Shown: positions 25,695 to 33,992, counted from the first letter of the stretch. The stretch: 52,799 bases of DNA from Brachyspira innocens ATCC 29796 (GCF_000384655.1 NZ_ARQI01000111.1:1-52799), one strand, 5' to 3'. A program made the numbers and translations. Notes: generated by a model from the letters alone, not told the origin.

Positions 25695-26317
25695 GTCTTC
25701 CTCATTTATAAATAAAAAAATTTTATCCAAGAAATGAATTCTTTATGTATATTATCTAAACTTTCTATTGCAGAAATATTTTTTAAATTGAATTTAGGAA
25801 GTTCAAGGAAATGCAATTGACAATGATCCGTTAAAATTTTATTATTATTTAATTCTTTTAAAATATAACAACTATGTACTTTATCTTCATCTGTAAGTAT
25901 AAAATTTGTAATATTAATACTTACAGTAGCTTTTAATTCATCATAAAAAGAACCTCTATTTAAACTAGAACTATAATTATAAGCCCAATAATACAAAGCT
26001 CTTTTTATAAAATCTTCATTTCCTCTCGATTGTATTTCTATTAAAACGGTTATACCTGTTTCTGTAGTAGCTTTTATATCTACAATGCTTTCCTTTTCAC
26101 CATAATTTTCTGCTATGTTAAATGGATTAAGTATTTCTATTTTCTTAAAAGTTTCAAAGTCCAAATCTTTAAATACAGCATTAATGAAATTTAAAGCTAT
26201 ATGTTCATTACCTGAATGAGAAAATAAATAGCGTATAAAATAATCATTGATTCTATTTAAATTATCAATTGTAACAGGTTCATTTAATATTTGTTTTAAT
26301 CTATCCAAATCTTTCAT
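25380..26317 (-). pseudogene. Rpn-family PD-(D/E)XK nuclease 3, frameshifted
   Basis: From ATG 26317 the protein parallels Rpn 1 closely (NRINDYFIRYLFSHSGNEHIA, ESIVDIKATTETGITVLIEIQ). The frame ends at SWIKFFYL with a stop at 25706-25708. The C-terminal part continues open in another frame from 25730. A homopolymer of seven A (25714-25720; T7 in the gene) sits at the junction, and one more base would restore WIKFFLFINEEDMAILMKEN and join both halves. This is therefore either a pseudogene, a homopolymer-switched gene, or a sequencing error. The short form starting at 25694 is intact. Confidence 0.82.
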
Positions 26318-26324
26318 GAATATT

Positions 26325-26330
26325 ATTATA
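26325..26330 (-). promoter_or_regulatory. -10 box of Rpn 3, leaderless start
   Basis: TATAAT (minus strand) ends 7 nt before ATG 26317, as at the other two Rpn genes. GTTTAC is 17 nt upstream as a weak -35. There is no Shine-Dalgarno upstream of the start codon. Confidence 0.6.
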
Positions 26331-26370
26331 CAAAAATTATTAAAAAAGTAAACTTATTTAAAGACTATAA

Positions 26371-27468
26371 CTATTTTGTAAGGAGTTTTATTATCTCTTC
26401 ATTTTCTCCGTATTCTCTGGCATGATATAATGCATCTCTATCACCTTTTTTTATACTTTTATCAGCACCTGCATCTAAAAGCATTTTTGTCATTTCTAAA
26501 TCTCCGTTATGACAAGCCCACATTAATGCTGTCATACCGCCCATATTTAGAACATTAACATCTGCATTATTTTTTATAAGTAATTTGACAAAATTAATTT
26601 TACCATTACATGCTGCATCTATCAAAGCAGTACCGCCATTGTAATTTAGACAATTTACATCTGCACCATTATCAATCAGCTTCTGTAAAAAAACTTCATT
26701 GGTAGAATAATTTACTGCAGTTATCAATGGAGCATTATCACTAAGCAAAGTTGCTTCATTAAGATTAGCCGCATTCAAACTTTTATCCAAAGAATCAGAA
26801 CCATTTTGAATTAAAATATCTGCTATATCATCATGTCCAAACATATAAGCATAAATCAAAGCATTAACATTATTTCTATTTCTTTTATTTACAAGAGCTT
26901 TATTTTCAATTAATATTTTTACCGTTTCTTTATAACCTTCCATAGCAGCATACATTAAAGGTGTTTCTTCATTTCCTCTATCTCCATTATAAGCTATATT
27001 AACATCAGCTTTGTTTTTTATTAAGAGTTTTACCATTTCAATATTTTCTTTTCTATCATATTCTAAAGCAGAAAATAATGCAGTTATTCCTCTAAAGCCT
27101 TGATAATCAATATCCGCACCATAACTTAAAAGTAGTTTAACCATTTCCATATTATTATTATCAACTGCAATCATTAATACACTACTCTTAATATCTACCA
27201 CAGCATTAATATCTGCTTTGTATTTCAAAAGAAGTTCAGCCATTTCTATATTATTATTTATAACGGCATCTGATAACAATGTAAAATGCCCATCATAATA
27301 ATTATTTATATCAACATCATATTTTTTAAGAATATTTTCAACTTCTTTAATATTGCCTTCATATACATAATCTCTTAATTGTTCAAAAACTTTACTTTTA
27401 TTAACAATTTGAGCGTTTAAGCACATACTAAATAAAAATATATTAAATAATACAATTAACTTTTTCAT
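26371..27468 (-). CDS. secreted ankyrin-repeat protein
   Basis: 365 residues with an N-terminal signal peptide (cleavage likely after LNA, before QIVNKS), followed directly by about ten ankyrin units such as HFTLLSDAVINNNIEMAELLL, ETPLMYAAMEGYKETVKIL and MTALMWACHNGDLEMTKMLL. Unlike its neighbours it has no convincing lipobox and no low-complexity linker. Its promoter region (TTGCAA, 17 nt, TATCAT upstream of 27468) resembles that of the lipoprotein gene at 22417. Located 54 nt downstream of nothing but its own promoter; it reads toward Rpn 3. The function is unknown; ankyrin surfaces bind proteins. Confidence 0.86.
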   Translation of the reverse strand: MKKLIVLFNIFLFSMCLNAQIVNKSKVFEQLRDYVYEGNIKEVENILKKYDVDINNYYDGHFTLLSDAVINNNIEMAELLLKYKADINAVVDIKSSVLMIAVDNNNMEMVKLLLSYGADIDYQGFRGITALFSALEYDRKENIEMVKLLIKNKADVNIAYNGDRGNEETPLMYAAMEGYKETVKILIENKALVNKRNRNNVNALIYAYMFGHDDIADILIQNGSDSLDKSLNAANLNEATLLSDNAPLITAVNYSTNEVFLQKLIDNGADVNCLNYNGGTALIDAACNGKINFVKLLIKNNADVNVLNMGGMTALMWACHNGDLEMTKMLLDAGADKSIKKGDRDALYHAREYGENEEIIKLLTK

Positions 27469-27695
27469 ATATCCCCCATACGTATTATAGTTTTGTATGA
27501 TAAATTAAAAAGATTAAAATTGCAATATATTAATAAAAAGTATATACTATATTTTTACTCTATATAATTGTTATTACTATTTTTTATGATATATTTAATT
27601 AAAAAAATCAAATATAAATTTTTATTTAATAAAAAGAAGAAAATTATAAGGATGATAATTTAATACTATTGAAAAACTAATAAGACAGATATTTA

Positions 27696-28079
27696 TTACT
27701 TTTTATTATTATTTGCTTTCTGATTTTTACCCTGCTCTTCCATTATATTATTTAAATGATCAAGCATACTTCCTATAAAATCCAATTTATTTTCTTCAAA
27801 TTTTTTAAGTTTTTCTGATATTGCAAATATTTTTTCTTCTGAATCTTTCAAATTATGAGATCTTATATTAAGCAATCTGTCTGGATATATATCTAATGCA
27901 TTAGATATTTTATTCAAATTTTTTATAGATATATTTCGGTTGCCCACTTCTACACCCTGCAAATATTTTCCAGAAAGTGAAGATTTTTCAGCAAGTTCAT
28001 CTATAGTCATCTTTTTATTTCTTCTTAATTCTCTTATATTTTGACCTAAATTTTTCAATACAGTTTCTGTATCTATCAT
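27696..28079 (-). CDS. XRE/Cro-type helix-turn-helix regulator
   Basis: 127 residues. The N-terminal HTH (about 10-65) reads LGQNIRELRRNKKMTIDELAEKSSLSGKYLQGVEVGNRNISIKNLNKISNALD, a classic HTH_3 domain. The C-terminal 50 residues are a charged helix (EEKIFAISEKLKKFEENKLDF) probably used for dimerisation. AGGAG precedes the ATG. It lies upstream of the ankyrin/Rpn block on the same strand, separated by about 230 nt, and could regulate it, but there is no direct evidence. Confidence 0.88.
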   Translation of the reverse strand: MIDTETVLKNLGQNIRELRRNKKMTIDELAEKSSLSGKYLQGVEVGNRNISIKNLNKISNALDIYPDRLLNIRSHNLKDSEEKIFAISEKLKKFEENKLDFIGSMLDHLNNIMEEQGKNQKANNNKK

Positions 28080-28227
28080 AAAAAACTCCTATTTTCATAG
28101 TAATTATTAGAGTTAATTATGATATATAATAATTTTAATTAAAAAAACAATTTATAAAATGACTATTTGAGAAAAAAGTAATTTTTATCTTCTTATAGTG
28201 GGATATAATATATTTATTTAAATACAA

Positions 28228-28262
28228 AAAGGGACTGCCTTTTCATAAAAGCAGCCCCTTAA
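28228..28262 (-). terminator. terminator of the first YjfB-like gene
   Basis: AAGGGGCTGCTTTT-ATG-AAAAGGCAGTCCCTTTTT on the minus strand forms a long stem followed by five T, just after the gene ending at 28275. Confidence 0.85.
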
Positions 28263-28274
28263 TAAAATCATTTA

Positions 28275-28463
28275 TTATGCATAAACATTTAAATTCTGAC
28301 CAATACCAGGTCTTACAGGAGCAGAAACAGCTTGAGGCTGAACACTGCTCATTATTTTATCAACTGCCTGAGCTTGCATATCAGAAGTTTTTCTTATCAT
28401 GCTTAAAGATATATCTTGTTTAAGCATAGCTGTTGAATAAGAATTATAAGCTGAAATATCCAT
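28275..28463 (-). CDS. YjfB-family putative motility protein 1
   Basis: 62 residues, MDISAYNSYSTAMLKQDISLSMIRKTSD..AQAVDKIMSSV, ending in GIGQNLNVYA. The N-terminal MDIS and the helical amphipathic pattern match the small YjfB-type proteins found with flagellar regulons in firmicutes and spirochaetes. An upstream ATG at 28475 exists, but GGAGG is 6 nt before the ATG at 28463. The biochemical role of the family is not established. Confidence 0.7.
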   Translation of the reverse strand: MDISAYNSYSTAMLKQDISLSMIRKTSDMQAQAVDKIMSSVQPQAVSAPVRPGIGQNLNVYA

Positions 28464-28661
28464 ATTATCCTCCATTTTTAATATAGTGTATAAAACTTAT
28501 TTATATGATAATTGTAAACCAATAAAAAATTTAATCAAGGAAATTTTATAAAAAATAGAGAAAATAAAAAAATAACGGAATGTATTATGATAATAAATAC
28601 TTATGTAATAATTGTATGACCAACTGCATTTTTTTATAATACAATTGGTCATGAACAATAA

Positions 28662-28859
28662 TTAAGCATACACATCCAAACTCTTTCCAATGTTGTTATT
28701 AATAGCTACAGATGCTCCTTGAGGAATTACCATACTTGCAACTTTTTCAGCAGATTGAGCAGAACCATAAGCTGAAGAGTTGTAGACATTTAATCCTGCA
28801 GAAGTCATATGTCTAGTCAATGGAAACATTTCAGATGAATAAATAGAATAAACTCCCAT
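28662..28859 (-). CDS. YjfB-like small protein 2
   Basis: 65 residues, paralogue of the gene at 28275. The N terminus has diverged, but AQSAEKVASMV and the end NNIGKSLDVYA align with AQAVDKIMSSV and PGIGQNLNVYA of the first copy. GGAGG lies before the ATG (TCTGGAGGTTATAAATG). The two genes are 198 nt apart, each with its own spacing, so this is an old tandem duplication. Probably the same function or partner as the first. Confidence 0.6.
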   Translation of the reverse strand: MGVYSIYSSEMFPLTRHMTSAGLNVYNSSAYGSAQSAEKVASMVIPQGASVAINNNIGKSLDVYA

Positions 28860-29083
28860 TTATAACCTCCAGAGACTTATTATTTATACATAATTAAGTA
28901 TCGGAATATATGGATTATTTATTAAAATTAATACAATTTTTACAATAAAAAAACATAAAAAATATCAAAAAATTATTTTGTGATATAAAGTATTTTATTT
29001 AAGCTTAATCTTTCTATTAATAATATTATTACATAGTATAAGAAGAATTTTATTTATTTTTTGTGTTTTTTTGTATAAAAATA

Positions 29084-29120
29084 TTGACTTCTTTTTGTAT
29101 TATACATATACTAGGTATAT
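29084..29120 (+). promoter_or_regulatory. promoter of CoA-disulfide reductase with overlapping operator-like dyad
   Basis: TTGACT (29084-29089) and TATACT (29107-29112) are 17 nt apart. ATATAC-TAG-GTATAT (29106-29120), a perfect 6-bp dyad with a 3-bp centre, covers the -10. A repressor bound here would block transcription. The rhodanese-CsoR protein encoded at 30990 is the obvious candidate, since CsoR-type proteins bind dyads over promoters. Confidence 0.55.
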
Positions 29121-29141
29121 AAATAATAACGGAGTTTTAAG

Positions 29142-30830
29142 ATGAAAAAAATATTAATAGTAGGTGGTGTTGCAGGAGGAGCTTCTGCTGCTGCAAGACT
29201 TAGAAGACTAAATGAAGAGGATAAAATCATAATGTTTGAAAAAGGTCCTCATGTATCTTTTTCTAACTGCTCACTTCCATATCATATAGGCGGATTAATT
29301 CCAAATGAAGAAACTTTACTTTTAATGAATCCAGAGAAATTTTTAAAACAATTCAATGTAGATGCTAGAATAAACAGCGAAGTTGTAGCAATAGACAGAG
29401 AAAAAAAAGAAGTTACAGTTGTATCTGAAGGAAGAGAATATAAAGAAAGTTATGATAAACTTATACTTTCTATGGGGGCAAAACCAATAGTACCTCCTTT
29501 TAAAGGAATGGATAAAGTTAATGTATTTACTGTAAGAAATGTTGTTGATATAAGCAAAATACATAATTTTCTTAACGGAAAACCTAATGCTAAAGTTACT
29601 GTTATAGGCGGAGGATTTATCGGTATAGAGATGGCTGAAAACTTAAAAAAAGTAGGATATAATGTAACAATAGTAGAAGCATTACCTCAAATAATGAAGC
29701 CTTTCGACTATGATATGGTTCAAATTCTTCATAGAGAATTAATTGATAACGGTGTTGATTTGATCGTTAATGATAAAGTAGATAGTTTTGATACCAATAC
29801 AGTTATTTTAGGTTCTGGTAAAAAAATAGAGGCTGATGCTGTTATTCTTGCTATAGGAGTTACTCCAGAAACTGATATAGCTGTTAAAGCTGGAATAGAA
29901 TTAGGAAAAACAAAAGCAATTAAAGTTGATGCTAATTACCGTACTAATGACAAAGATATTTATGCCGTAGGAGATGCTATAGAAGTTTACAGTCCTTTAT
30001 TTAATGATTATTTCAAATTGGCTTTAGCAGGACCTGCTCAGAAACAGGCAAGATTAGTTGCTGACCATATTAATGGAAGAACTGTTGATAACAGAGGATT
30101 TATAGGCTCATCTGTTATAAAAGTGTTCGGATATAACGGAGCTTCTACTGGACTTTCTGAAGGTTTGATAAAAGCTATGAACTTAAATATAGATTATGAT
30201 ACTGTTGAAATTATACCATTTGACGGCGTATCAATAATGCCTTCTGCAAGACTTCTTCATTTCAAACTCATATACGAAGTTCCTACTGGAAAAGTTTTAG
30301 GTGCTCAGGCTATAGGTAAAGGAAATGTTGATAAGAGAATAGATGTTATAGCTACTTTAATAAAATTCGGCGGTACTATAGATGATTTAAAAGATTTAGA
30401 ATTATGCTATGCTCCTTCATTCGGTACTGCTAAAGATGCTGTAAACTTTGCAGGATATGTAGCTTCAAATTTAAGAAACGGAGATTTCAAACAAGTTCAT
30501 TTCAGCCAAGTAAGAGAATTAGTAGAAAAAGATGCTTATTTCCTAGATGTAAGACCTCCTGAAGATTTTGCTGTAGGACATTTAGAAAAAGCGGTTAACA
30601 TACCTCTTGGAGCTTTAAGAAGCAGATACAATGAAGTTCCTAAAGACAGACCTGTATACATTACATGCAAAACTGGATTAACCAGCTATACTGCATGTAA
30701 AATATTAAAAAACATAGGTTTTGATAATGTTATTAATGTTTCTGGCGGATTTGTAGGTTTATCTCAATATGAATATTATAATGACAAAGTTACTGGAAGA
30801 AAACCTATTTTAACAGGTTATTTTAAATAA
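29142..30830 (+). CDS. cdr: CoA-disulfide reductase with C-terminal rhodanese domain
   Basis: 562 residues. FAD-binding VGGVAGGASAAARLRR at the N terminus, then active-site Cys43 in SFSNCSLPYHIGG (the single-cysteine motif of CoA-disulfide or CoA-persulfide reductases), an NAD(P)H site IGGGFIGIEMAENL near 150, and the dimer domain. From about 450 a rhodanese domain follows with the persulfide-carrying Cys509 in ITCKTGLTSYTA. The fusion (CoADR-RHD) is known for handling CoA or polysulfide sulfur in other bacteria. The gene may protect this anaerobe against sulfide-derived polysulfides or disulfide stress. Regulation probably involves the dyad at 29106 and the downstream repressor. Confidence 0.92.
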   Translation: MKKILIVGGVAGGASAAARLRRLNEEDKIIMFEKGPHVSFSNCSLPYHIGGLIPNEETLLLMNPEKFLKQFNVDARINSEVVAIDREKKEVTVVSEGREYKESYDKLILSMGAKPIVPPFKGMDKVNVFTVRNVVDISKIHNFLNGKPNAKVTVIGGGFIGIEMAENLKKVGYNVTIVEALPQIMKPFDYDMVQILHRELIDNGVDLIVNDKVDSFDTNTVILGSGKKIEADAVILAIGVTPETDIAVKAGIELGKTKAIKVDANYRTNDKDIYAVGDAIEVYSPLFNDYFKLALAGPAQKQARLVADHINGRTVDNRGFIGSSVIKVFGYNGASTGLSEGLIKAMNLNIDYDTVEIIPFDGVSIMPSARLLHFKLIYEVPTGKVLGAQAIGKGNVDKRIDVIATLIKFGGTIDDLKDLELCYAPSFGTAKDAVNFAGYVASNLRNGDFKQVHFSQVRELVEKDAYFLDVRPPEDFAVGHLEKAVNIPLGALRSRYNEVPKDRPVYITCKTGLTSYTACKILKNIGFDNVINVSGGFVGLSQYEYYNDKVTGRKPILTGYFK

Positions 30831-30906
30831 TTATCAAATATGTGATAAAAATAGCTATTTTTATTCATAATAAATAACATTTTACATTTTTATTTCAAAA
30901 AATATT

Positions 30907-30934
30907 TTGTAAAAATCTATTTTTTTTATATAAT
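30907..30934 (+). promoter_or_regulatory. promoter of the rhodanese-CsoR gene
   Basis: TTGTAA (30907-30912) and TATAAT (30929-30934) with a 16-nt spacer, about 55 nt before the ATG at 30990. I see no copy of the ATATACTAGGTATAT dyad here. Confidence 0.45.
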
Positions 30935-30989
30935 ATAAACTATAATAGAAAAATATAATAATAAGAAGATTTTTATAAGGATGTAAATT

Positions 30990-31595
30990 ATGGTAATAGA
31001 AAATGGATTAAATATAGTATCGCCTTCGGAGGCTGGTGAAATTATTAAAAATACTGAAAACGTAGTTATACTTGATGTAAGAACAGAGATGGAGCATAAC
31101 TATGAGGGTATGATTGAAGATTCCGTTTCTATGGATTTCCTTAAGCCTAGAGTATTTAAAAGAGAAATATCAAAACTAGATAAAAATACCCCATACTTGC
31201 TTTATTGTTCTGTAGGGAAATTAAGCATTAAAGCAGCTGAGTATATGAAAGAAGAAGGTTTTAATAATCTTTATGTTTTGGAAGGCGGATTAAAGGCTTG
31301 GAATAAACATTTTGGAGACAGTAATAAGGTTTCTAAATTTGACAGAGAAGAAGCTGTAGAAAGAAGAAAAAGACTTATTATTAGATTAAATAGAATTGAA
31401 GGTCAGATTAAGGGAATGAAAAAAATGCTTGCTAAAGGCGAATACTGCGGAGATATACTTAATCAGTCTCTAGCTGTTAAAGCTGCTATGGGAAGTGTTA
31501 ATCAGGAAATTATGGAAGTATTTTTAAACACCTGTATGATTTCACCTAAAGAGAAGGAAGATTTCTTCAGATATATGAGAAAACTTATAAAGTAA
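30990..31595 (+). CDS. rhodanese-CsoR fusion, probable persulfide-responsive repressor
   Basis: 201 residues in two domains. Residues 10-110 form a rhodanese with Cys73 in YLLYCSVGKLS. Residues 122-201 form a CsoR/DUF156 repressor: RRKRLIIRLNRIEGQIKGM, Cys153 in GEYCGDIL, and Cys182 in FLNTCM. Copper-sensing CsoR proteins have a His four residues before the second Cys; here that position is Phe179-Leu (no His). This leaves a two-Cys pair as in CstR, the persulfide sensor of S. aureus. In CstR systems the rhodanese is a separate protein; here sulfurtransferase and sensor are one chain. AAGGATG precedes the ATG. It follows the CoA-disulfide reductase by 159 nt. Confidence 0.85.
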   Translation: MVIENGLNIVSPSEAGEIIKNTENVVILDVRTEMEHNYEGMIEDSVSMDFLKPRVFKREISKLDKNTPYLLYCSVGKLSIKAAEYMKEEGFNNLYVLEGGLKAWNKHFGDSNKVSKFDREEAVERRKRLIIRLNRIEGQIKGMKKMLAKGEYCGDILNQSLAVKAAMGSVNQEIMEVFLNTCMISPKEKEDFFRYMRKLIK

Positions 31596-31618
31596 TTATT
31601 ATTATTGTTGTATTTTAT

Positions 31619-31652
31619 AATGGCTTTTAATATTTATCTACTAAAAGCCATT
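31619..31652. terminator. bidirectional intrinsic terminator
   Basis: AATGGCTTTTA...TAAAAGCCATT, an 11-bp stem between the convergent ends of the rhodanese-CsoR gene (31595, +) and pyrFE (31667, -), with T-rich flank on the plus side. Confidence 0.82.
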
Positions 31653-31666
31653 TCATTATTAAAAAT

Positions 31667-33022
31667 CTATTTTCCCCATTCATCGGGATTTTTATTCCAT
31701 TCTAATGCTTTATCTAATTCATCTTCTGTTATATAATTTTCATCTTTAGCTATTTCCATAAGAGATGTAAAGTTAGAAAGTGATGAGAATTTTATTCCAG
31801 CCTCTTCAAAATTTTTGTACGCCTTTTCAAACTCATAAGAAAATATAGCTATAATCTCAAGACCGATAGCACCTTCATTTTTAGCAGCTTCAAATGCTTT
31901 TATAGAACTTCCGCCTGTAGATATCAAATCTTCTATTAAGATTAATTTTTTTCCATCACACTCAGCACCCTCTATCTGCTTGCCTCTTCCATGTTCTTTT
32001 TTCTCTGCTCTTATATAGCATAATGGTTTATTAAGTTCATAAGCTATAAAAGAAGCCCAAGGTATTCCAGCTGTAGCAGTACCAGCTATAACATCAAAAT
32101 CTTTATCTTTTAATATACTCACAAAAGCATCAACTATAACCTGTCTGTACTTTGGAAAACCTATAACATATCTATTATCGCAGTATATAGGACTTTTTAT
32201 TCCAGATACAAAAGTAAATGGTTCTTTAACATTAAGTTTAACAGCTTTAGTTTCAAGTAAAGCTCCCGCTATTAATCTTGCTTTTAATTTTTTATTATGC
32301 TCTATACCTTCTGCAATTTCTTCTACAACCATTTTGCATGCTTTTACTCTGTCCTCACTTCTTGTAATAGGTCTTCCTACAACCAAATAATCACATCCGT
32401 TTTCTATAGCTTCTTTCGGAGTCATTATTCTTTCCTGATCATCAACACTAGCCCATTTAGGTCTAACACCAGGGCATACTGTTCTAAAGTTTTCTCCGCA
32501 TTCTTTTTTTATTATACTGGCCTCTTTAGGAGAGCATACCACTCCGTCAAGTCCAGCCTCTTTTCCTAATTTTGCCCAATTAACTGCTAAATCTGTTAAT
32601 GCTAAATTGGAACTGAACATATTTTTTACATCATTTTCAGAAAGACTTGTTAGTATTGTAACGCCTATTATAAGATTATCTTTATTTAATTTTTTTATCT
32701 CCTCAACAGTTCTTTCCATCATCTTTTTTCCGCCGCTTGTATGAACATTAAACATAAATATATTTTGTTTAGCTGCAAAAAGAGAAGCCATAGCTGTAGT
32801 ATTAGGTATATCATGGAATTTTAAATCAAGAAATACCTTTTTATTTTTACTTGCCAAATACTCTATTATTTCCCCTTTAGTGTATAAGAAAAGCTCAAGC
32901 CCTACTTTATAAAATACCGCCTCATCTCCAAGCTCATCTATAAGTTTAGTTGCCTCTCCCATAGAGTTAAAGTCTAATGCTATAATTAATCTCTCTTTTG
33001 GATCATCAGTTAATTTTATCAT
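31667..33022 (-). CDS. pyrFE: bifunctional orotidine-5'-phosphate decarboxylase / orotate phosphoribosyltransferase (PyrF-PyrE)
   Basis: 451 residues. The N-terminal half is OMP decarboxylase, group I: LIIALDFNSM, catalytic LDLKFHDIPNT with Asp-Lys-Asp, and VVGRPITRSEDR. The C-terminal half (from about 245) is orotate phosphoribosyltransferase: AVKLNVKEPFTFVSGIKSPIYCDNR and the PRPP loop LILIEDLISTGGSS. It therefore performs the last two steps of UMP synthesis, PyrE then PyrF. The domain order is ODC-OPRT, opposite to the human UMPS protein. Last gene of pyrK-pyrD-pyrFE; 58 nt after pyrD. Terminator at 31619. Confidence 0.93.
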   Translation of the reverse strand: MIKLTDDPKERLIIALDFNSMGEATKLIDELGDEAVFYKVGLELFLYTKGEIIEYLASKNKKVFLDLKFHDIPNTTAMASLFAAKQNIFMFNVHTSGGKKMMERTVEEIKKLNKDNLIIGVTILTSLSENDVKNMFSSNLALTDLAVNWAKLGKEAGLDGVVCSPKEASIIKKECGENFRTVCPGVRPKWASVDDQERIMTPKEAIENGCDYLVVGRPITRSEDRVKACKMVVEEIAEGIEHNKKLKARLIAGALLETKAVKLNVKEPFTFVSGIKSPIYCDNRYVIGFPKYRQVIVDAFVSILKDKDFDVIAGTATAGIPWASFIAYELNKPLCYIRAEKKEHGRGKQIEGAECDGKKLILIEDLISTGGSSIKAFEAAKNEGAIGLEIIAIFSYEFEKAYKNFEEAGIKFSSLSNFTSLMEIAKDENYITEDELDKALEWNKNPDEWGK

Positions 33023-33080
33023 AAATTTGTCCTTTATAATTTATCTATCTTTATATATCAAAATATTATTATATTTAATT

Positions 33081-33992
33081 TTATAAATGTGCTGCCCCTA
33101 TTAGGTCTTTTATATTATTTATATTATTTTCTTTAAGATAATTATCTATTCCATTAATAACCTCTATAGGAAGAGTAGGATTTGAAAATATTCCAGCCCC
33201 TATAGAAACCAAAGAAGCACCCGCCATTATAAACTCCAAAGCATCGTTATAATTGCTAATCCCTCCCATACCTACAATAGGTACTTTTACAGCTTTATAT
33301 ACCTGATAAACCATTCTTACAGCTATAGGGCGTATACATGAACCTGATAAACCTCCGAATATATTTCCTAAAAGAGGTTTTCTTGTTTTTGTATCTATCT
33401 TCATAGCCAAAAATGTATTAACTAAAGATACACTATCAGCACCTGCATATTCAGCACTTTTTGCTATACTTGCTATATCAGTTACATTCGGAGAAAGTTT
33501 TACTATTAAAGGTTTTTTATTAAGCACTTTTTTTACATATTTTGTAATGGCTTCAGCACTCTCGCAGCTTGCCCCAAAAGCCATGCCTCCGTTTTTTACA
33601 TTTGGGCATGATATATTAAGCTCTACAAAATCAACTCTTTCTATTTCATTAGCTATTTCAGCTACTTTTACATACTCATCAGTATCAGCACCATTTATAT
33701 TTAATATTATAGGAGAAGTATATTTTATATTTTTTACTATATTATTTTTAAAATATTCTATACCCGGATTTTCAAGCCCTATGCAGTTTATCATTCCAGA
33801 TGGAGTTTCTGCTATGCGTGTGCCTTTATTGCCTTCTTTTTTATTTAAAGTTATTCCTTTTAAGTTAACAGCACCAAGCTCATTAATATCAAAATAATTA
33901 CTATACTCCTCTCCGAAACCAAAACAGCCTGAAGATGTTATAACATTATTTTTTAATTCTTTACCCAAAAAATTTATATTCAATCTGCTCAT
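33081..33992 (-). CDS. pyrD: dihydroorotate dehydrogenase B, catalytic subunit
   Basis: 303 residues, typical class 1B length. VITSSGCFGFGEEY near the N terminus, catalytic cysteine in NISCPNVKNGGMAFG (about 130), PLIVKLSPNVTDI, and the FMN phosphate site GMGGISNYNDALEFIMAGAS followed by VSIGAGIF. It oxidises dihydroorotate and passes electrons through PyrK to NAD+. 15 nt downstream of pyrK. Confidence 0.95.
   Translation of the reverse strand: MSRLNINFLGKELKNNVITSSGCFGFGEEYSNYFDINELGAVNLKGITLNKKEGNKGTRIAETPSGMINCIGLENPGIEYFKNNIVKNIKYTSPIILNINGADTDEYVKVAEIANEIERVDFVELNISCPNVKNGGMAFGASCESAEAITKYVKKVLNKKPLIVKLSPNVTDIASIAKSAEYAGADSVSLVNTFLAMKIDTKTRKPLLGNIFGGLSGSCIRPIAVRMVYQVYKAVKVPIVGMGGISNYNDALEFIMAGASLVSIGAGIFSNPTLPIEVINGIDNYLKENNINNIKDLIGAAHL

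Noticed and set aside
17456-27480. The ankyrin/Rpn block considered as a prophage or conjugative element
   Set aside because: No integrase, capsid, portal, terminase, relaxase or attachment sites; only Rpn nucleases and envelope proteins.
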